Below, in pieces: positions 49,433-62,520 of a stretch of DNA of 64,000 bases. The stretch lies in contig JBBMOA010000007.1 of NCBI GenBank assembly GCA_037954235.1, forward strand, positions 26,869,957 through 26,933,956, read 5' to 3'. The stretch is from Aulostomus chinensis. Lineage: Eukaryota > Chordata > Actinopteri > Syngnathiformes > Aulostomidae. The number at the start of each line of letters is the position of its first letter. Position 1 is the stretch's first letter. The notes under the pieces are model-generated. The model saw nothing but the letters and a program-made list of their open reading frames with translations. It had not been told where the DNA came from and searched no databases. The position numbers and the translations under genes were made by a program.

Positions 49433-50950
49433 AAGTAAACAGGCTAAACCAAGTCCAAATCTAGGCCTAAACAATGTGTCATATAATTATTTTGTGAAAT
49501 GCGGCAATATTCCAAAACAAGTCCCTCGATTGCTCTCTAAAGCGTATATTTAAGGGTTTTATTTTGGAAGTAGGTCACTGACTTTGCACGCAAGTTCAAA
49601 TGAAGCCATTTTGGAAACGGGCCCTCAATGCCCCTAAACAAGCATACCAGGGCAAGAGGGTACAAAAATGTGCTTTCAATCCAAAGAGTATTCATTTTGT
49701 TGGCGAACGTTGGTGTCTAAGAAGTCAAAACTACTACAAGATGATTTATTGGCTGTAAGTGTCGCGCTTTGTGTGGCAGCTGAAGTCAGACAGGATGGAT
49801 TGCTCGTCTAAACGGATTCATTTTGATGTCAAGAGCATGACGGATCTTCTAATCAGTGTTTGTATTTCAAGCCTGCTCATAGTTTGGCTTTAGCGCCACA
49901 CTCAAAGCCTTGTCTTTACTATATTGCTTCAGCGTGGTGAGCTGTGACTGCGCCGTTGATAAAGGATCCGACCAAAGTCATCAACATTTTTTCCACATCG
50001 TGTCACCATTTTCCTTTTGGTGAAAATACGCTGAACAATTTCAATAAAATGACTTTCCTCAAAACCAGGCTTTTATTAACACTGGATTCCGGAGAGCAAT
50101 GCCAGAGCAGGTTGACGACTATGACCTCACCTGAGGAAACACGTTTGTGAGTGAGCCTTCACAAAGTGTGGAGGCCATTTGCTGCCTTCAAAATGAGAAA
50201 CACAAAAAATCTGTGTACGTAAAAAACCAAAATAATTTCCAGTGATTATTAGAATTAGTTATATTTTTAAGTGAACACAGGACGTTATGTCAGTGCCTGG
50301 GGTTTGCCTCTGGAGAAAAACCCTGGTCGAGGGGAGGGAAAGTTTTTAAATATTGATAAAGTAAAATCATACATTATGTACTGGATATTCAATCAAGACT
50401 GCAATTTGAGAACCTAAACATGAAAACGTCACAGAATTTCTGACTTTCCTGGGGCCAAAATTACTGCAGCCCCTTGATGCCGTCTGTGGCTTCAACACCG
50501 ATATAGTTTGCCGTTACCGTTTGTGCTCATGATCCGGCCGGTTCATCTCCGTCACCCCCTAGTGGCTGGTGGCTGTATAGGTCATAAAACGTGACGTGAG
50601 TGAACATTGTGCATCGCATCATGTGGTTAAAGACCTTGTCTACCTGCAAAATTGTCATGAGATAAATGTTGTTTTGATTTGGCACGATATGAATAAAACC
50701 GACTCGACCCAGTGCATCTCATTTTCTTATTATGTTGATGGAAAATTGAACTCGGGCATCACGTTCCTATTGTTTTTTTTTAATCATTATTATTTGTAAT
50801 TTCTGTCTTGAACACCACAATAAGTTTACTCAGTCGTGACCTTTGAGTAATTTCTCTTTTAAACAGAAAAGGGAGATACGGCTGAAAGACAGGAAACAAG
50901 AAAAATAAAGACAAAGGATGGGGGAGAGAGAGCGTTACTGGGTGAAAACA

Positions 50951-50951
<1 letters not shown>

Positions 50952-50999
<48 letters not shown>
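50952..50999. repeat. (GA)n tract upstream of rergl
   Basis: A 48-base pure GA run about 210 bp upstream of the rergl start codon, with further purine-rich sequence to about 51040. GA tracts near promoters can bind GAGA-type factors, but nothing shows that here. Confidence 0.95.
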
Positions 51000-51003
<4 letters not shown>

Positions 51004-51060
51004 GAGATGTAGGGGCTGAGAGAGGGAGAGGGAGGGAGAGAGCTTGTTTTCCCTCCTCTC

Positions 51061-51212
51061 TGTTCCCTCTGGCTTTAAAAAGTGAAACAGCCCTTTGAAG
51101 AACAGGAATAGGGCTTATGAACATTTAGGGTTCCGACGTTAACTCGGACAAAGGACAAAACAGAGAGACGCAGCAGCCGGAGAGCCAGCTGAGGACCTGA
51201 GAGAGCGCAGGC
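51061..51212 (+). promoter_or_regulatory. rergl: rergl proximal promoter and 5' UTR
   Basis: A TATA-like TTTAAAA (51074-51080) sits about 135 bases before the ATG, leaving room for a roughly 100-base 5' UTR. The ATG context is GGCATGA. The start site is inferred from the motif only. Confidence 0.4.
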
Positions 51213-54200
51213 ATGAACGACATCAAGCTGGCCCTGCTGGGGAGCCAGGGGGCTGGGAAGTCAGGTGAGTGCCTGGAAGGAGTCTGTAGTAGTAGTAGTA
51301 GTTGTGGTATTAGTAGTAGTCGTAGTTCAGCAGTCAATATACTGAGCTGAACATGATCCCATTCAAAAAAATTGGCTGATAGTATCCCATGCTGACGAAG
51401 CGCAAGTGGCAAACTTATTATTTTGGTGTGCAATTGTTGTGTCAGGCTTTGTTGCAGGGTTGGATTTATGCTCAGTATTTCACACAAAAACATCAACCTG
51501 GAAATCAGTTTTTTTTTTCAATATTGGCTCATCTTTACTTTCCTCACTGCATCAACAGAATGAAACCAGTGAACATTTCAAGGTTCCAGAGTTCTGGTTG
51601 TTCAACAGTCCAGACCTGAAGAAATTTCTACGATAACGAAATAAAACAGGAAAAACAAACCTGACTCTGTCAAACTGATGCTTTAAAAGAACTTAAAATT
51701 TTACTTTTATGTCGCTTTTTCAGCATTTAATGCATTGTTTTGTTGATAACTGTATTTTGTCTTTTACTGACTGTTGCACTTTCATTCTGTTTGATTTAAG
51801 CTGACCTTAAGTGGCACATAAGAAGCCATTAAATTAAACGTGACAAGCATGACAGTACATTGTTATTGAACCATTCTGAAAGGAACTTGGCTGATAAACT
51901 TTCCATTAATAACGAACGACCAATTTAATCAATTAACAGCACTGAAGATGTTGGCTCACCGAGCAAAGGATTTTAACCAAGAGATGAAATGCCATCGTGG
52001 TTTTGGTTTTCAGGGAGCCTTGATAATGCAAGAGATTTGTACCAGTGACTTTTCCTTTTGAGAAAAGCCCCTTAATTTCTGACTTAAATCCCTCTCTATA
52101 TAGTCTTTTATTTTTGCAGGGGTTGATGACTGTATTTTTAGATTAACATGACATTGTTTGTGGTTCGGGGCAACTTGTCGAAAACGATCATACATTTCTT
52201 CACATGATCGATGTGGTTACTGGTCTGTTTTGATTTTTTTTTTTTTTTAAAGTTTGGCCATTTTAGTTTTCCCTCCTTCTATTTCTTTCTGTCATGGCAA
52301 AGTAAGCAAGTGTAAGCGAAAACGCGCTCCATAAATACAGGTCATTTAAACTTGTTTGAAGGTGTTGGACCAACTTAGAACAAAGAAGCTTTGCGTTAGA
52401 ACCAACATTACTTTTCACTGCAACTTAATTTCAAAAGAACCATGAAGAAAACTCTTACAGTTTATTATTGGCTGCGGTCACAAGGCCTAATTGAAATATT
52501 ACCATTATTTCAAAGCAATCTCGGTTTTTCAAAGGCCAATTTTGAAAACTGAATCAGTCACAGATGAATTCAAGGTTACAGAGAGGAAATCCAGTCAGCG
52601 CATTTTGTGTTTTTAATCTGAAATCATTCTTTTTTCCCCACTTAATAAAGAAGCCTTTTGCTTTGCACATTTGTGATGGACAGATGTTTTGTTTCAAGTT
52701 CTTCTTTTGCATCTCCAAGCCCAGATGATTGATGATAAACAGACCTCAGGACTTAAATGTGTTTGCCACAGTTAAACTGTGTTCACCATCAGTTATAACG
52801 TCACATAGAATTCTGTTCCGGTCCTGATGCGACCGGCAAGTCACTGATACCCGCACGCAGAGACGATTACACTGATATTTATAATCCATCTGTGTAATGA
52901 CTTACATATAAGGGCCTTATTGGATTTAAACATCTTGACGCTTGCGATCGTTCGTGTTCCAGGACCATCAATGGTTGAGTAAGGCTGTGCAATAAAATCA
53001 GTGCAGCAATATGTTATGAGATTATGTCTCTCAATCGTCTTATTGGATCTTATTTAGTCCCGTCCTTATTATTGATATCATATTGCAATATATGGTCATA
53101 AAAGCATCTATGTTTTTTACAGCAGCTATATTTTAGTGAGTGACACAAGAACCTGTGCACTTAGAGATGTTATGGCAGCTAGATTTAGTGTGTTTGATGA
53201 TATTATATACAAATCATGAGCCTACGTAGATCATACTGTACAGTAATATATCATGATGAAGTCGTGTCATGATACGGACAGGATTGTGAGTGTTGCCAGT
53301 GCTTAGCTCAGTTGATGCGACTGCAGTGTGTAAATGTAACCACATCCCAGGCTGTAGTTTTTTAAACTGAAAGGAAAAATGTTGCAGGGAAGATCTGTGC
53401 TACTGCTCGGGGTCCACTTGCGTACGTCAGAGTGGTGTTGGTGGCAAAAGCGGACGGTGTGAGAGCTGCTTAAGTGCTTCATAAAACAACAGGATGTCTC
53501 CGTGCTCCCCTCTTGCCAATGTATCTGAGTTACTGTGGAGAGGCTGTGCTGCTGCGCGCCTGCTTCACTTGCTGCTTTTGTCAGCTTTCCAGTTCTATTT
53601 ATGTTGTTTTGCTCAGTGGCGGCTGAATAGGTCAGGACTGGGGTAAAAGGGACCCCAAAAATGATAACTACTGTCCCGTGTATCGCATGCACGTATAATT
53701 TCCCCACACATGGTGCACCATATATCAGTTCTTTACATTTTTACAAGTATAACCCTTGTATAACCCCTCCACAGGCCCATGAGCACCATCAACAGCCCTC
53801 CAGAGTTCAGCACTTGTAACTTCAGACTTTAATTGAAACTGATTGTCTGTGGGTCCAAAACTGGCTCTGTTTTATACATTTCTTGCAATCTGGAGGCGCA
53901 GCAAATTGGAAATATAACCATTCTGCTTGCCAAATATGCACAAAGGCCTTCCAGCAAAGCCATGCAGCCTCTTTCATGTGAGGGTTCAGTTTCAGAGCCT
54001 GCTGGCACTGTGTTGCGCCTGCAAGAGTGACTGATTTCCCCCCCACTGCTGCCACCTGTGAGGGATGAGCGTAATGATGCCATGATTCATTTTGATGTTT
54101 TCCATTTTGCCTGTTTCCCCCCCAGCTGTCCTCGTGCGGTTCCTGACCAGACGCTTCATCGGTGAATATGCATCCAATGCCAGTACGTGTTTCCTGGTTT

Positions 54201-57200
54201 GATTAAAAGGGGTTTTGGTTTATCAACAGTTTATCAGCAGACATCATGGATGTTCCTGTTCTGGTGCCGCTTCCTTGCTGGGATGCAAGGATGCGGCTCT
54301 CGTAAGTGTTTATTAAATTAGAGGTTTATTTCGCTCAAAGGCCGGAAGCAGGAGGGAACAGCAAGAGGGAAAAGTCTATTCATCTTAAGATAAAATAATA
54401 AACATTGCTCGTGCAACCGTCACTCAAGGGGTACGTTTGAGTTTTAAGATAAACATTCTTTTATGGTACTGCTCCTAACATCTGAGCTGGTCAGCTAGCA
54501 GAATACAAACCACGCTTGACCCTCAAGAGATGAATGTGTGCCCCCTTTCAATGCTTCAGAACTATATTTGAATGTTGTTTTGTTCATTTCCAATCCTCCT
54601 TGCAGATTCCCTGTATCATAAGAGGCTTTCCATCGATGGCAGGCAGCTGAACCTGGAAGTTTTTGACCCCTGCTCACAGGTACAACAACTCAGCAAAGAA
54701 AAATTATTATTATTATTTTATCTGAGCCTTTGATTTACATCAGGAAACTTCTTTTTTAGTACAACTTTTTGTAAATGATTTGTCATCCTTTATCAGTACT
54801 GTATTTTATTTTGTACATAGTTTAAAAGTAAGCAGTTGGCTGAAATACTCTCTGTAACACTGACAAGTACAGCGTGTAGATTCCCAAGTTCCCCCAGGAG
54901 CACACACTGTTACGTCGGGGGGGGGGAGAAAAAAAGAAATCTGTACTATCCTTTAAAAATCATTCAATAAACCGGTTTTGTTTTCCCATCTAAATTGTAT
55001 GAAAACCCTCTCTTCCTCTGATTGACTCCAACCATGATCCATGTCATGCCACACGCCTGAAGGGCCTTCTGGGAATGCACACCTGAACATTTCCTCCAGC
55101 GTCAGAAAAAAATAAGGCTCTTTAGCGCCCAACACGTTGCCTAACTTGTTCAAACACGGTTAAAAATTTGAAACAAACTGACCTCGCACCCATGGGAGCA
55201 GCAAAAACTGTCAAAAGCTGTCCCGTCTGTCAAAAACCATCTGGACCTCCAGTATTTTGCTGGCATTAATGTTAGCAGGGGCGGCAGGTGGTGCAGTGGT
55301 TAGCACTGTCCCCTCACAGCAAGAAGGTTCCGGGTTTGAGCCTCAGCTGGAGCACGGGGTCTTTCTGTGTGGAGTCTGCTTGTTCTCTCTGTTCCTGTGT
55401 GGGTTCTCTCTGGTACTCCAGCTTCCTCCCACAGTCCAAAGACATCAAGAGGGGATGAGGCTGATTGATACTCTAAATTGACTGTAGGTGTGACTGTGAG
55501 AGCCAGTGGTTGTCTGAAAAAATGTGTTGGCCCTACCATGGACTGGTGACCTGTCCAGGGTGAACCCCGCCTCTTTGCCAAAGGCAGCTGGGATAGGCTC
55601 CAGCCCCTCCCCCGCCACCCATGACAGGATAAGTGGAAGAAAATGGATGGATGGATGGATGGATGGATGATGTTAGCAGCAGTAGTGTAGCCACTGGTGG
55701 TGCTGGCCCCAACTGGGGAGGTAGAGGGGCCAGCACAGTAAGCAGTTGAATTTTTCACGGGGTGCAATACTTAAAACAGTTTAGAAACCACTGCATGGCT
55801 GCAAACAGCTGCCCAAGGTGGCAGATGCCTCTGCAGATGCTAAATCACCACATTTTACCCACCAAAAGGTTAAACTTAGCTCACCTAATGCAAAAAATAT
55901 ATATATGTATCAATAAAAACCAGGCCTAATAATAAAATATTGAATTATACCGCTGTCTTCTTTTTCATGAGGTACAGATGTTCTTCAGATAAGTAGGATC
56001 CCTGCTTATTGCTAATGATTTTCATTATTTGATGGTGACTCTGTGCAGGACATCAGTTTGGTTACAAGTGAAACACAGGCAGTGGTGCACAGACAAAAGA
56101 CACACAATATGTCTTTACATTTGGCACACACAACCACCACTGAGTTTCAGTTTGGGCTCCTCTGCACCAGCCTATAAAGAACTCCACATTGCGACTATCT
56201 GGAAACCTTCCAGGAACATTCCAAGGCCACCTTTATTACAATCGGAAAGTTCCCAGATTGTTCTGAGAAGTTGCAATTTCTGAATAATATCTCTTCAAGA
56301 ACATGGACTGTCACCCATGTGAAAGAATTTTATTTACACTCATCTTTTCTTTCCTTGTGTAAATAATAGGAAGTGTCCAAAAATTCTCCTTGTTGAGTAA
56401 AAACATGCCGTTTCCGAGACATCAAGGCTCAGAGGAAGTTCTCCTCTCTTGTTGCAGGAGGTTTAAAACTCAATTCTTGTAAAAGGGTCGGGGCTACAAT
56501 GAACATACATGAAAACATGTTGTGGTGCTCCAAAGGTGTCACATACAGGAACATCAGCAAAACACTGGACTGGCTTCTGTCTGCTAAGGCACAGCAGCTC
56601 ACGCATGTGACCTGGAATGAACTACGCTCCGCTCGGCACGTGTATGATCTATACTGCACTTAAAGTCGGGGTTCCAAGGGGATTTATGAGTTCATCCCGA
56701 GGCGATATGAAGCAATGGCTGTCTCTTTGAAGAAAAGAGCAACACTGCCTGCTTGCGTCTTCTTCAACAAGACCAAAAAGCCAAAAGGCCTTTTATTAGA
56801 AAGCTGGTGTTTTATTTGAATACCTTCAAGCTATGAGGAACAGGAGGCGGCCATTGTCTTCAGGTTAAACTTACAACAGCCAGCTCTCATAATCAGTCTG
56901 TGTCGCTCTGCTGTCAATAAAGTGAAAGGTATGAGTTGGGCTTGAGGAACTGCTGGTTGAGGGCCCAGATTCACCCTAGGGCCCCTTGACCTTCCTACGC
57001 TGTTTACTCCAACTCAAGGTTACTACTCTTGCTCTGCACGTGTTGCTCAAGGCAGCAAAAACAGAAGGACCAACAATTAAGACAGAAGTACACAATAAAA
57101 CATAAAATACTGAGATGTTTTATATATAGTAATACTAAGACATCCTGTTTTGTTTCTGCTTTGGTGACAAAATGGCACACGAGCTGTTTGATTCTGAAGT

Positions 57201-59047
57201 GGTGAGGTTCACAGTTGACTTTGCATTACTGCTTTAATATAAAAAATGTAGACGTGCGATGAATAGGTCGACTACCAGCCAAAGAGTTTGCCAGTTGAGT
57301 TCATGCAACCTGGTACATGATACGGTCCTGGTTGAAAATCTGCAACGTTTCCCTGTCATTCTGCAGTTTAATTGTATTTTTCTGTGCCAAAAAGTGAAGT
57401 TTCCAACTGGGACGACCAAAGATGATATAAAAACAAAATCTGGGGCTGTCTAGCAACCGAAGGGTCGCTGGTTCGATCCTCATCATGACCATGTCCAAGT
57501 ATCTTTGAGCAAGTTACTGAACCCCTCATTAGTCCTCACTGCCCTGCGACGGACTGGCGACCCGTCCAGGGTGAACCCCGCCTCTCGCCCAGTGTCAGCT
57601 GGGATAGACTCCAGCCTGCAACCCTTAACGGATAAGCGGTATAGAAAATGGATGGATGGATGGATAAATATAATCTAGAGTTGTGGCTTCTCGGTTATTG
57701 ACTTGTCCACACACTGAGTCCATGAACACGAACCCAAACATGAGAATCAACTTGTGCTTTAGCTTTGCTATGCAACAAACTCAGTCGATTTACTTTCCTC
57801 TTGCATTTCTGCGTGACTGAATCTGATGCAAAAATAAGCCACAGAGCAGATCTTCAGGAGCCAGTCTGATACTAAAACAACATGTTGTCGTTGGCAGAGC
57901 TCTGAGGCCAGGTGTATACTAGAGGAGCCAGTGGACTGGGCTGACGGATTTGTGGTGGTGTACAATATCAACGATCGCACTTCCTTCATCAATGCCAAGA
58001 ACATCCTGCATCAGATTCGGGAGGCACGCATGGACAACTGCAAAGGGTCAGACGCACCACAGTGAGGGTATTTTATTACGATGTGAATGAGACTTTAGGC
58101 CGAGGCTGCCGGGAAGCGTCTCAACTCTCCCAGGAGCACGAATTCAATCATTCATTGGAGACAGCTCCTGCCACACAGTATATATGGTATCAAGACAAGA
58201 AAAGAAAAAGACAGCACACATGATAAAACCACAGCACGCCCGTGAAACTAAATGTTTCCGTCATTATTCAAATAACCGGCGAAAAAAAAAAGAAAGGTGA
58301 AAGGTATTTTATTTCCTTTCACGTCATGAGAAAAATATCAGTGAAACTCTTTCAAAGAACATCAGCAGTCAAAATGGTAACTTGGACCCTTTGGTTACAC
58401 TTAGGGACAAAATGTAAACGTTTGCTTGCAACCTGGTCATCTAAAATATCAATTTAGGGTATAGATGACGCTGAACTAACAGAAAAAGAGTGTGGTAATG
58501 CGGCGGGATATTCCTATATTGCGCAAAAACAATATAATGAGTGGCAATCTCATGACATTGGAGAATTCTCTGTGTGCTTGTTGTTTGATTAATTTTAGTC
58601 AGTGAATTTACTCTGTAAATCTGAGTCGTGGTCTTTTTCTTTCTTTTTTTTGCCTCCCAGTTTCCAGTAACACTGCCAGATGACACATTAATTTCTCAGA
58701 GACTGTAATTAGTTGCGGGCACATCTGAGGAACATGTGCAGGTGTTGAATCATAAAACCAAAGCGAGGGCAAAAGTCTAATAATAATCATAATCATCTCC
58801 ATGTGACAGAGATGTGCAGATCTTTGAGGATATTTCTCTTTGACTGCATCGCTAAAACCAAAAGCCTCACTTGACAAGCAGCACGCTGCCAAGAACATCT
58901 ACTATATTACTTGAAAGTGCTGTAAACACCACAGCTTTGCCCTACTTTCTTTGAAGCTGAACAGGGATCCTCATGCCGCGATAAGTTTGAGGAATCCTGA
59001 CCGGCCTTGACAGACGCAAACTGATTAATGATTCATGATGACGAGAG

Positions 59048-59091
<44 letters not shown>

Positions 59092-60628
59092 CACTACAAA
59101 CCTACAGGCGGAACTCTAGTCTGCTGGAAAATGGGCCAACCACATCCATCAAGCTGCCTGTCATGTGCCAGGGCATCCTGATAACATGAGGCAAGAGATT
59201 AATTGAGTAAGTGAGCATAAATGTAGGCCAGCGACCCGGAATATTAGATTGAAATCAAGGAAGAGTTCAAAGGAAGAACAATTCTGTCTGTTTTTTTTAA
59301 GGCCGGTCAGTCACGTTTTAGAAGCAGTATCTACAGTATGCCAAAGTTAATTTGTATTTAAAGCAATAATTTTTCCCTCAAAGTGTATTTTGCCCTCAAG
59401 TACTCACAAATATGTGTCTTGGATTCACTTCTTTGTGTCTCCAGACTGCAGAAAGAGCCAGTCATGTAAATTTAGCTTGAAGCTAATAGCAACCAAACCC
59501 TTTAGCAGGTGATTCCACTGATTAACACACCTTCAGCCACAGAAGTTTGTTAATCAGTGGAATCGCCTGTAAACCTGCATACACACGGCTCTCCGTGGCA
59601 CATGGTTGCCCACCAACTCTCTCTTGACCAACTGCAAACAACAGCAAAACGTTCCGGAGACATCAGTTTACAAACTCTGAAGCACATTATACAGTATAAT
59701 CCTCTCAGTCAGCAACACTTCGATATATCAACAGATATTTCTGGGCATTTTTGCAGTAGTTGGTTTTGGGGGTTTGACAGGCTATGTGTGCATTCTGGAA
59801 TCAAAGAAGTGATGGAAACGGCAAGAGCGATGCATGGGGTAGAACCCGCTCATGCCCCTGGAGAACAAAACTAGAGAACTGGGAGAAAGCACAACTTGAA
59901 ATCCACAACTGAAATCAGACGTCACACGTGTGTGTGATATCGCTGACGATTGTACAAATAAGAGCAACCCTAACTCTAACTTTGGATCACGCTTTGGATG
60001 TTTTAGCTATCGATGTTACCTATAGAAAAAATGTAAACAGATAGTATTTGAAGGGTAACATAATTTCATCGATGTCACAGCATCAGAGAGGAAGTGCAAA
60101 TTGATGTGTAGAAAAAAAGAAAGAGATTACCTGGAAGATAAACTTTGCTTTTATTGTCGGAAAAAATAAAACATTTGCATGGGAAAAAAAAAAGTTTGAA
60201 AATTCTATGGACTTGAAGCCGCGAACTGTCATTTCTAGGTGTAATTAGACAGTTACAGTGAAACAATTCACTCGCTCTAAATCCTCCTTCATTTCATCAT
60301 AGTCAACCTTGAGTCCATCTTTCCGATTAATCTCTTTTTCAGGGAGATGGGAGTTCCTGTCTGTCTGGTGGGTAACAAGCAGGACCTGTGTCATGCCCGG
60401 CAGGTGTGTGAAGAGGAGGGTCGTTGCCTTGCACAGGAGAACCGCTGCTACTTCCAGGAGGTCTCAGCAGCCGAGAGTTACCAGGAAATCGCCAGCCTCT
60501 TCACGCAGCTCATCCGACAGGTGATGGAGCACCTCAAGTACCGTGCTGACCGACGTCGCTACAGCGGGTCTAAGTCAATGGCCAAGCTCATCAATAATGT
60601 GTTTGGCAAGAGGAGGAAGTCAGTGTGA
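51213..60628 (+). CDS. rergl: RERG/RAS-like small GTPase (5 exons, 205 aa)
   Basis: Exons: 51213-51264, 54126-54182, 54606-54679, 57898-58046 and 60343-60628 (TGA). Phases join to 206 codons, matching the 205 aa I recall for human RERGL. The N-terminal MNDIKLALLG and C-terminal KSMAKLINNVFGKRRKSV match that family as remembered. The P-loop is GSQGAGKS (10-17), G4 is NKQD and G5 is SAA. There is no C-terminal CAAX box, so no prenylation is expected; a basic tail takes its place. The G3 box reads DPCSQ (57-61) instead of DTAGQ, and Asn35 stands where Ras has Thr35. Its cellular role is poorly known. Large introns hold SINE copies 3 and 5 and a hairpin. Confidence 0.93.
55279..55669 (+). mobile_element. 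SINE, tRNA-like head, (GGAT)n tail (copy 3, with TSD)
   Basis: A full-length copy starting with GGGCGGCAGGTGGTGCAGTG and ending in GGATGGATGG. It is flanked by a perfect 10-bp direct repeat, ATGTTAGCAG, at 55269-55278 and 55670-55679, the target-site duplication of retroposition. It lies in rergl intron 3. Confidence 0.93.
57442..57665 (+). mobile_element. SINE with a different tRNA-like head (copy 5)
   Basis: The head (GGGGCTGTCTAGCAACCGAA, B-box GGTTCGATCC) is unlike copies 1-4. The second half shares with them the CCGTCCAGGGTGAACCCCGC segment, the CAGCTGGGATAGACTCCAGC segment and the ATGGATGGATGG tail. It lies in rergl intron 3, 233 bp before exon 4. Confidence 0.8.
59051..59089. repeat. 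(GA)n microsatellite in rergl intron 4
   Basis: About 39 bases of AG repeat. Confidence 0.95.
59506..59569. repeat. Short inverted repeat (21-bp arms, 22-base loop)
   Basis: The left arm 59506-59526 and right arm 59549-59569 are complementary at 20 of 21 positions. On the sense strand the single mismatch is a wobble-compatible pair. It is in the last intron of rergl and could form a stable pre-miRNA-sized hairpin. It could also be the relic of a foldback element. Confidence 0.8.
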
Positions 60629-62060
60629 GTGTGTCCAGAGAGACTGGATGGACTGAAGGTTGTGTATTTAAATGTTACGTTCAAGATAACTCAGAGCTGC
60701 AAAGTCCAGTTGAATATTCAAACAACATGGCTGACACACAAAGGGATTTCTTTATGGTGACACAATCACTATTCAAACACAGTATGTTTTACAATATGAT
60801 AGTATGTGTTACCATCATGGAATAGGGGCAAAAATACTTTCAAAAGACTTGTAGTTGCTGTTTTACCATTGATGACGTGTTTCTCTGCGGGTGCCGCCAT
60901 TTTTGTTTGACTTAAGAAAACTAAGGCTCTGTGAAATCGGGGGAAAGTTTTCCCTCAGAGTTTCTGAGTAGGAACACCCGGGTTTGAGTGGCGTTCCAGT
61001 GTACTTTGTAAAGTAGGAGCTCAGAAAAGTTCCGTTCTGAGTTGTCTGTAAAATAACAAACGCCCCATACAAAAGGGAACTTTTCACTGCTTGGTCACTG
61101 TGGTCCAAACACTAATGAATGTGCCAAAGGTCGGGATAGTGACGCTAAGCCTGTTCATAAAAACCCCCCCCAAAAAAGCGTTTTTTTTTTTACTTTAACT
61201 TTCATGTTTAACTGCTTTAATTAAAGCGATAATCCACCCAAAAAGGTTTGTTTTGTTTTGTTTTTTTTTGGTATATGTGTAGCTTGAAGCTAACAGTGAC
61301 TAAAAGCTAGCAGCAGCTACGGCACCAAATCAACAGCAGACTGACCCAAAATGTCCTGTTAGAATCTTAATCTGGTAAAAAATCCACTCAGTCGACCATC
61401 AACACTTTGTGAGCAGACATTTTTGGACAGTTTTGAAGCAGTTGCAGTCAGATTGTCGCTGTTAGCTTCCTGCTAAATGTACTTGGCACGATCTCTCTTC
61501 AGTTACCAAAGTAATGCGAACAGCAAAAAAAATAACCTTGAAATTGTAACTATACAAATATTTTTCAGTCTTTATCATTCAAGTCTTCTCTATCCCGCTT
61601 TATGCTTTGTAATCCACACTCTACTCATGGCTGGGGCTCTCTCTCACAGCTTATATCTCTATAAACCAGCCACAACTGAAGCCACTTCAGTTTCTACGCT
61701 CGTACACAACTGTGTGGGTGATATATGGTATTGTGTATTGTGCATATTTACTGGTTATTTGATAACCCTTGCGTTTTGTTGGTCTTTTGATTGCATTAAT
61801 GAAATTGGATATCATAAATGTGACCTCAAACTTCATCAACGATGTAAAAACATACCAATTATGGGCATGAACCTGTTTGATTCTGTGCTGTTGTTCCTCT
61901 TACATCCAGTTATGTCACCATGGCACTGTCAGGAAAGAATGTACCGCAAATCATGAAAATGAAGTTCATGTATGCAGCATTTTGTAGATGAATGTTACTT
62001 TTCTAAATATTGTAAAAACACTGGCTTTTCCAGAGGAAATTAAAGTTAAACATGGCTTAA
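60629..62060 (+). other. rergl: Probable rergl 3' UTR
   Basis: Noncoding sequence follows the TGA at 60626-60628. ATTAAA at 62039-62044, followed by T/G-containing sequence, is a plausible poly(A) signal but is not proven. The 159-codon open frame at 61477-61956 has no family features and is regarded as chance. Confidence 0.4.
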
Positions 62061-62520
62061 TAAGATGCCTGTCTGAGTTCTTCCGAGGGGCTGCTTTTTC
62101 ACTCTGAGCTCAGCTTTAATTAGACGGCTGTGAGAGAAGGCATTTCTCCAAAGCCTGTGGGAATGAGGAATTTCCTGTGTGTAGTTACTAAACATAGCAG
62201 GTTTGGAGGCAGGAGAAGCGAGAAACATTCAATTACTGTATTCAAACTTTGGCCCAAAACACAACAATGTTACTGGTTGTTCCACTAGATGGCAGCAAAG
62301 TTATGTGGAAATCTCTGTTCAGCTGCGGCGTCGTCTATTTCACACTGAGTTTAAATTGGAATTAGATATAAATCTGCAGACAATATCAAACCAACTAGAT
62401 TATCTGCATTTTTTTTTTATTGGAATAGTTGGACACGAAGAGAAGATGCAAGGTTGTTTGTGTTGCGCCACTTAACAACAAGCAAATTCGAAAGGACTTC
62501 ATATAAAAACAAAATGATGT

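Larger units (their letters stand above)
48073..51060. other. Intergenic spacer upstream of rergl
   Basis: No gene recognised. It holds a G-rich patch (48139-48161), the compound microsatellite at 49346-49432 and a long GA tract (50952-50999) close to the rergl promoter. Confidence 0.6.

Noticed and set aside
51125..51496. 123-codon minus-strand frame over rergl exon 1
   Set aside because: Antisense shadow of the real first exon and its 5' UTR.
55279..55360. tRNA-like sequence with B-box
   Set aside because: It is the head of a repeated SINE with a target-site duplication, not a functional tRNA gene.
61477..61956. 159-codon open frame downstream of rergl
   Set aside because: No recognisable domain. 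It lies in probable 3' UTR, and a frame of this length is expected a few times by chance in 64 kb.
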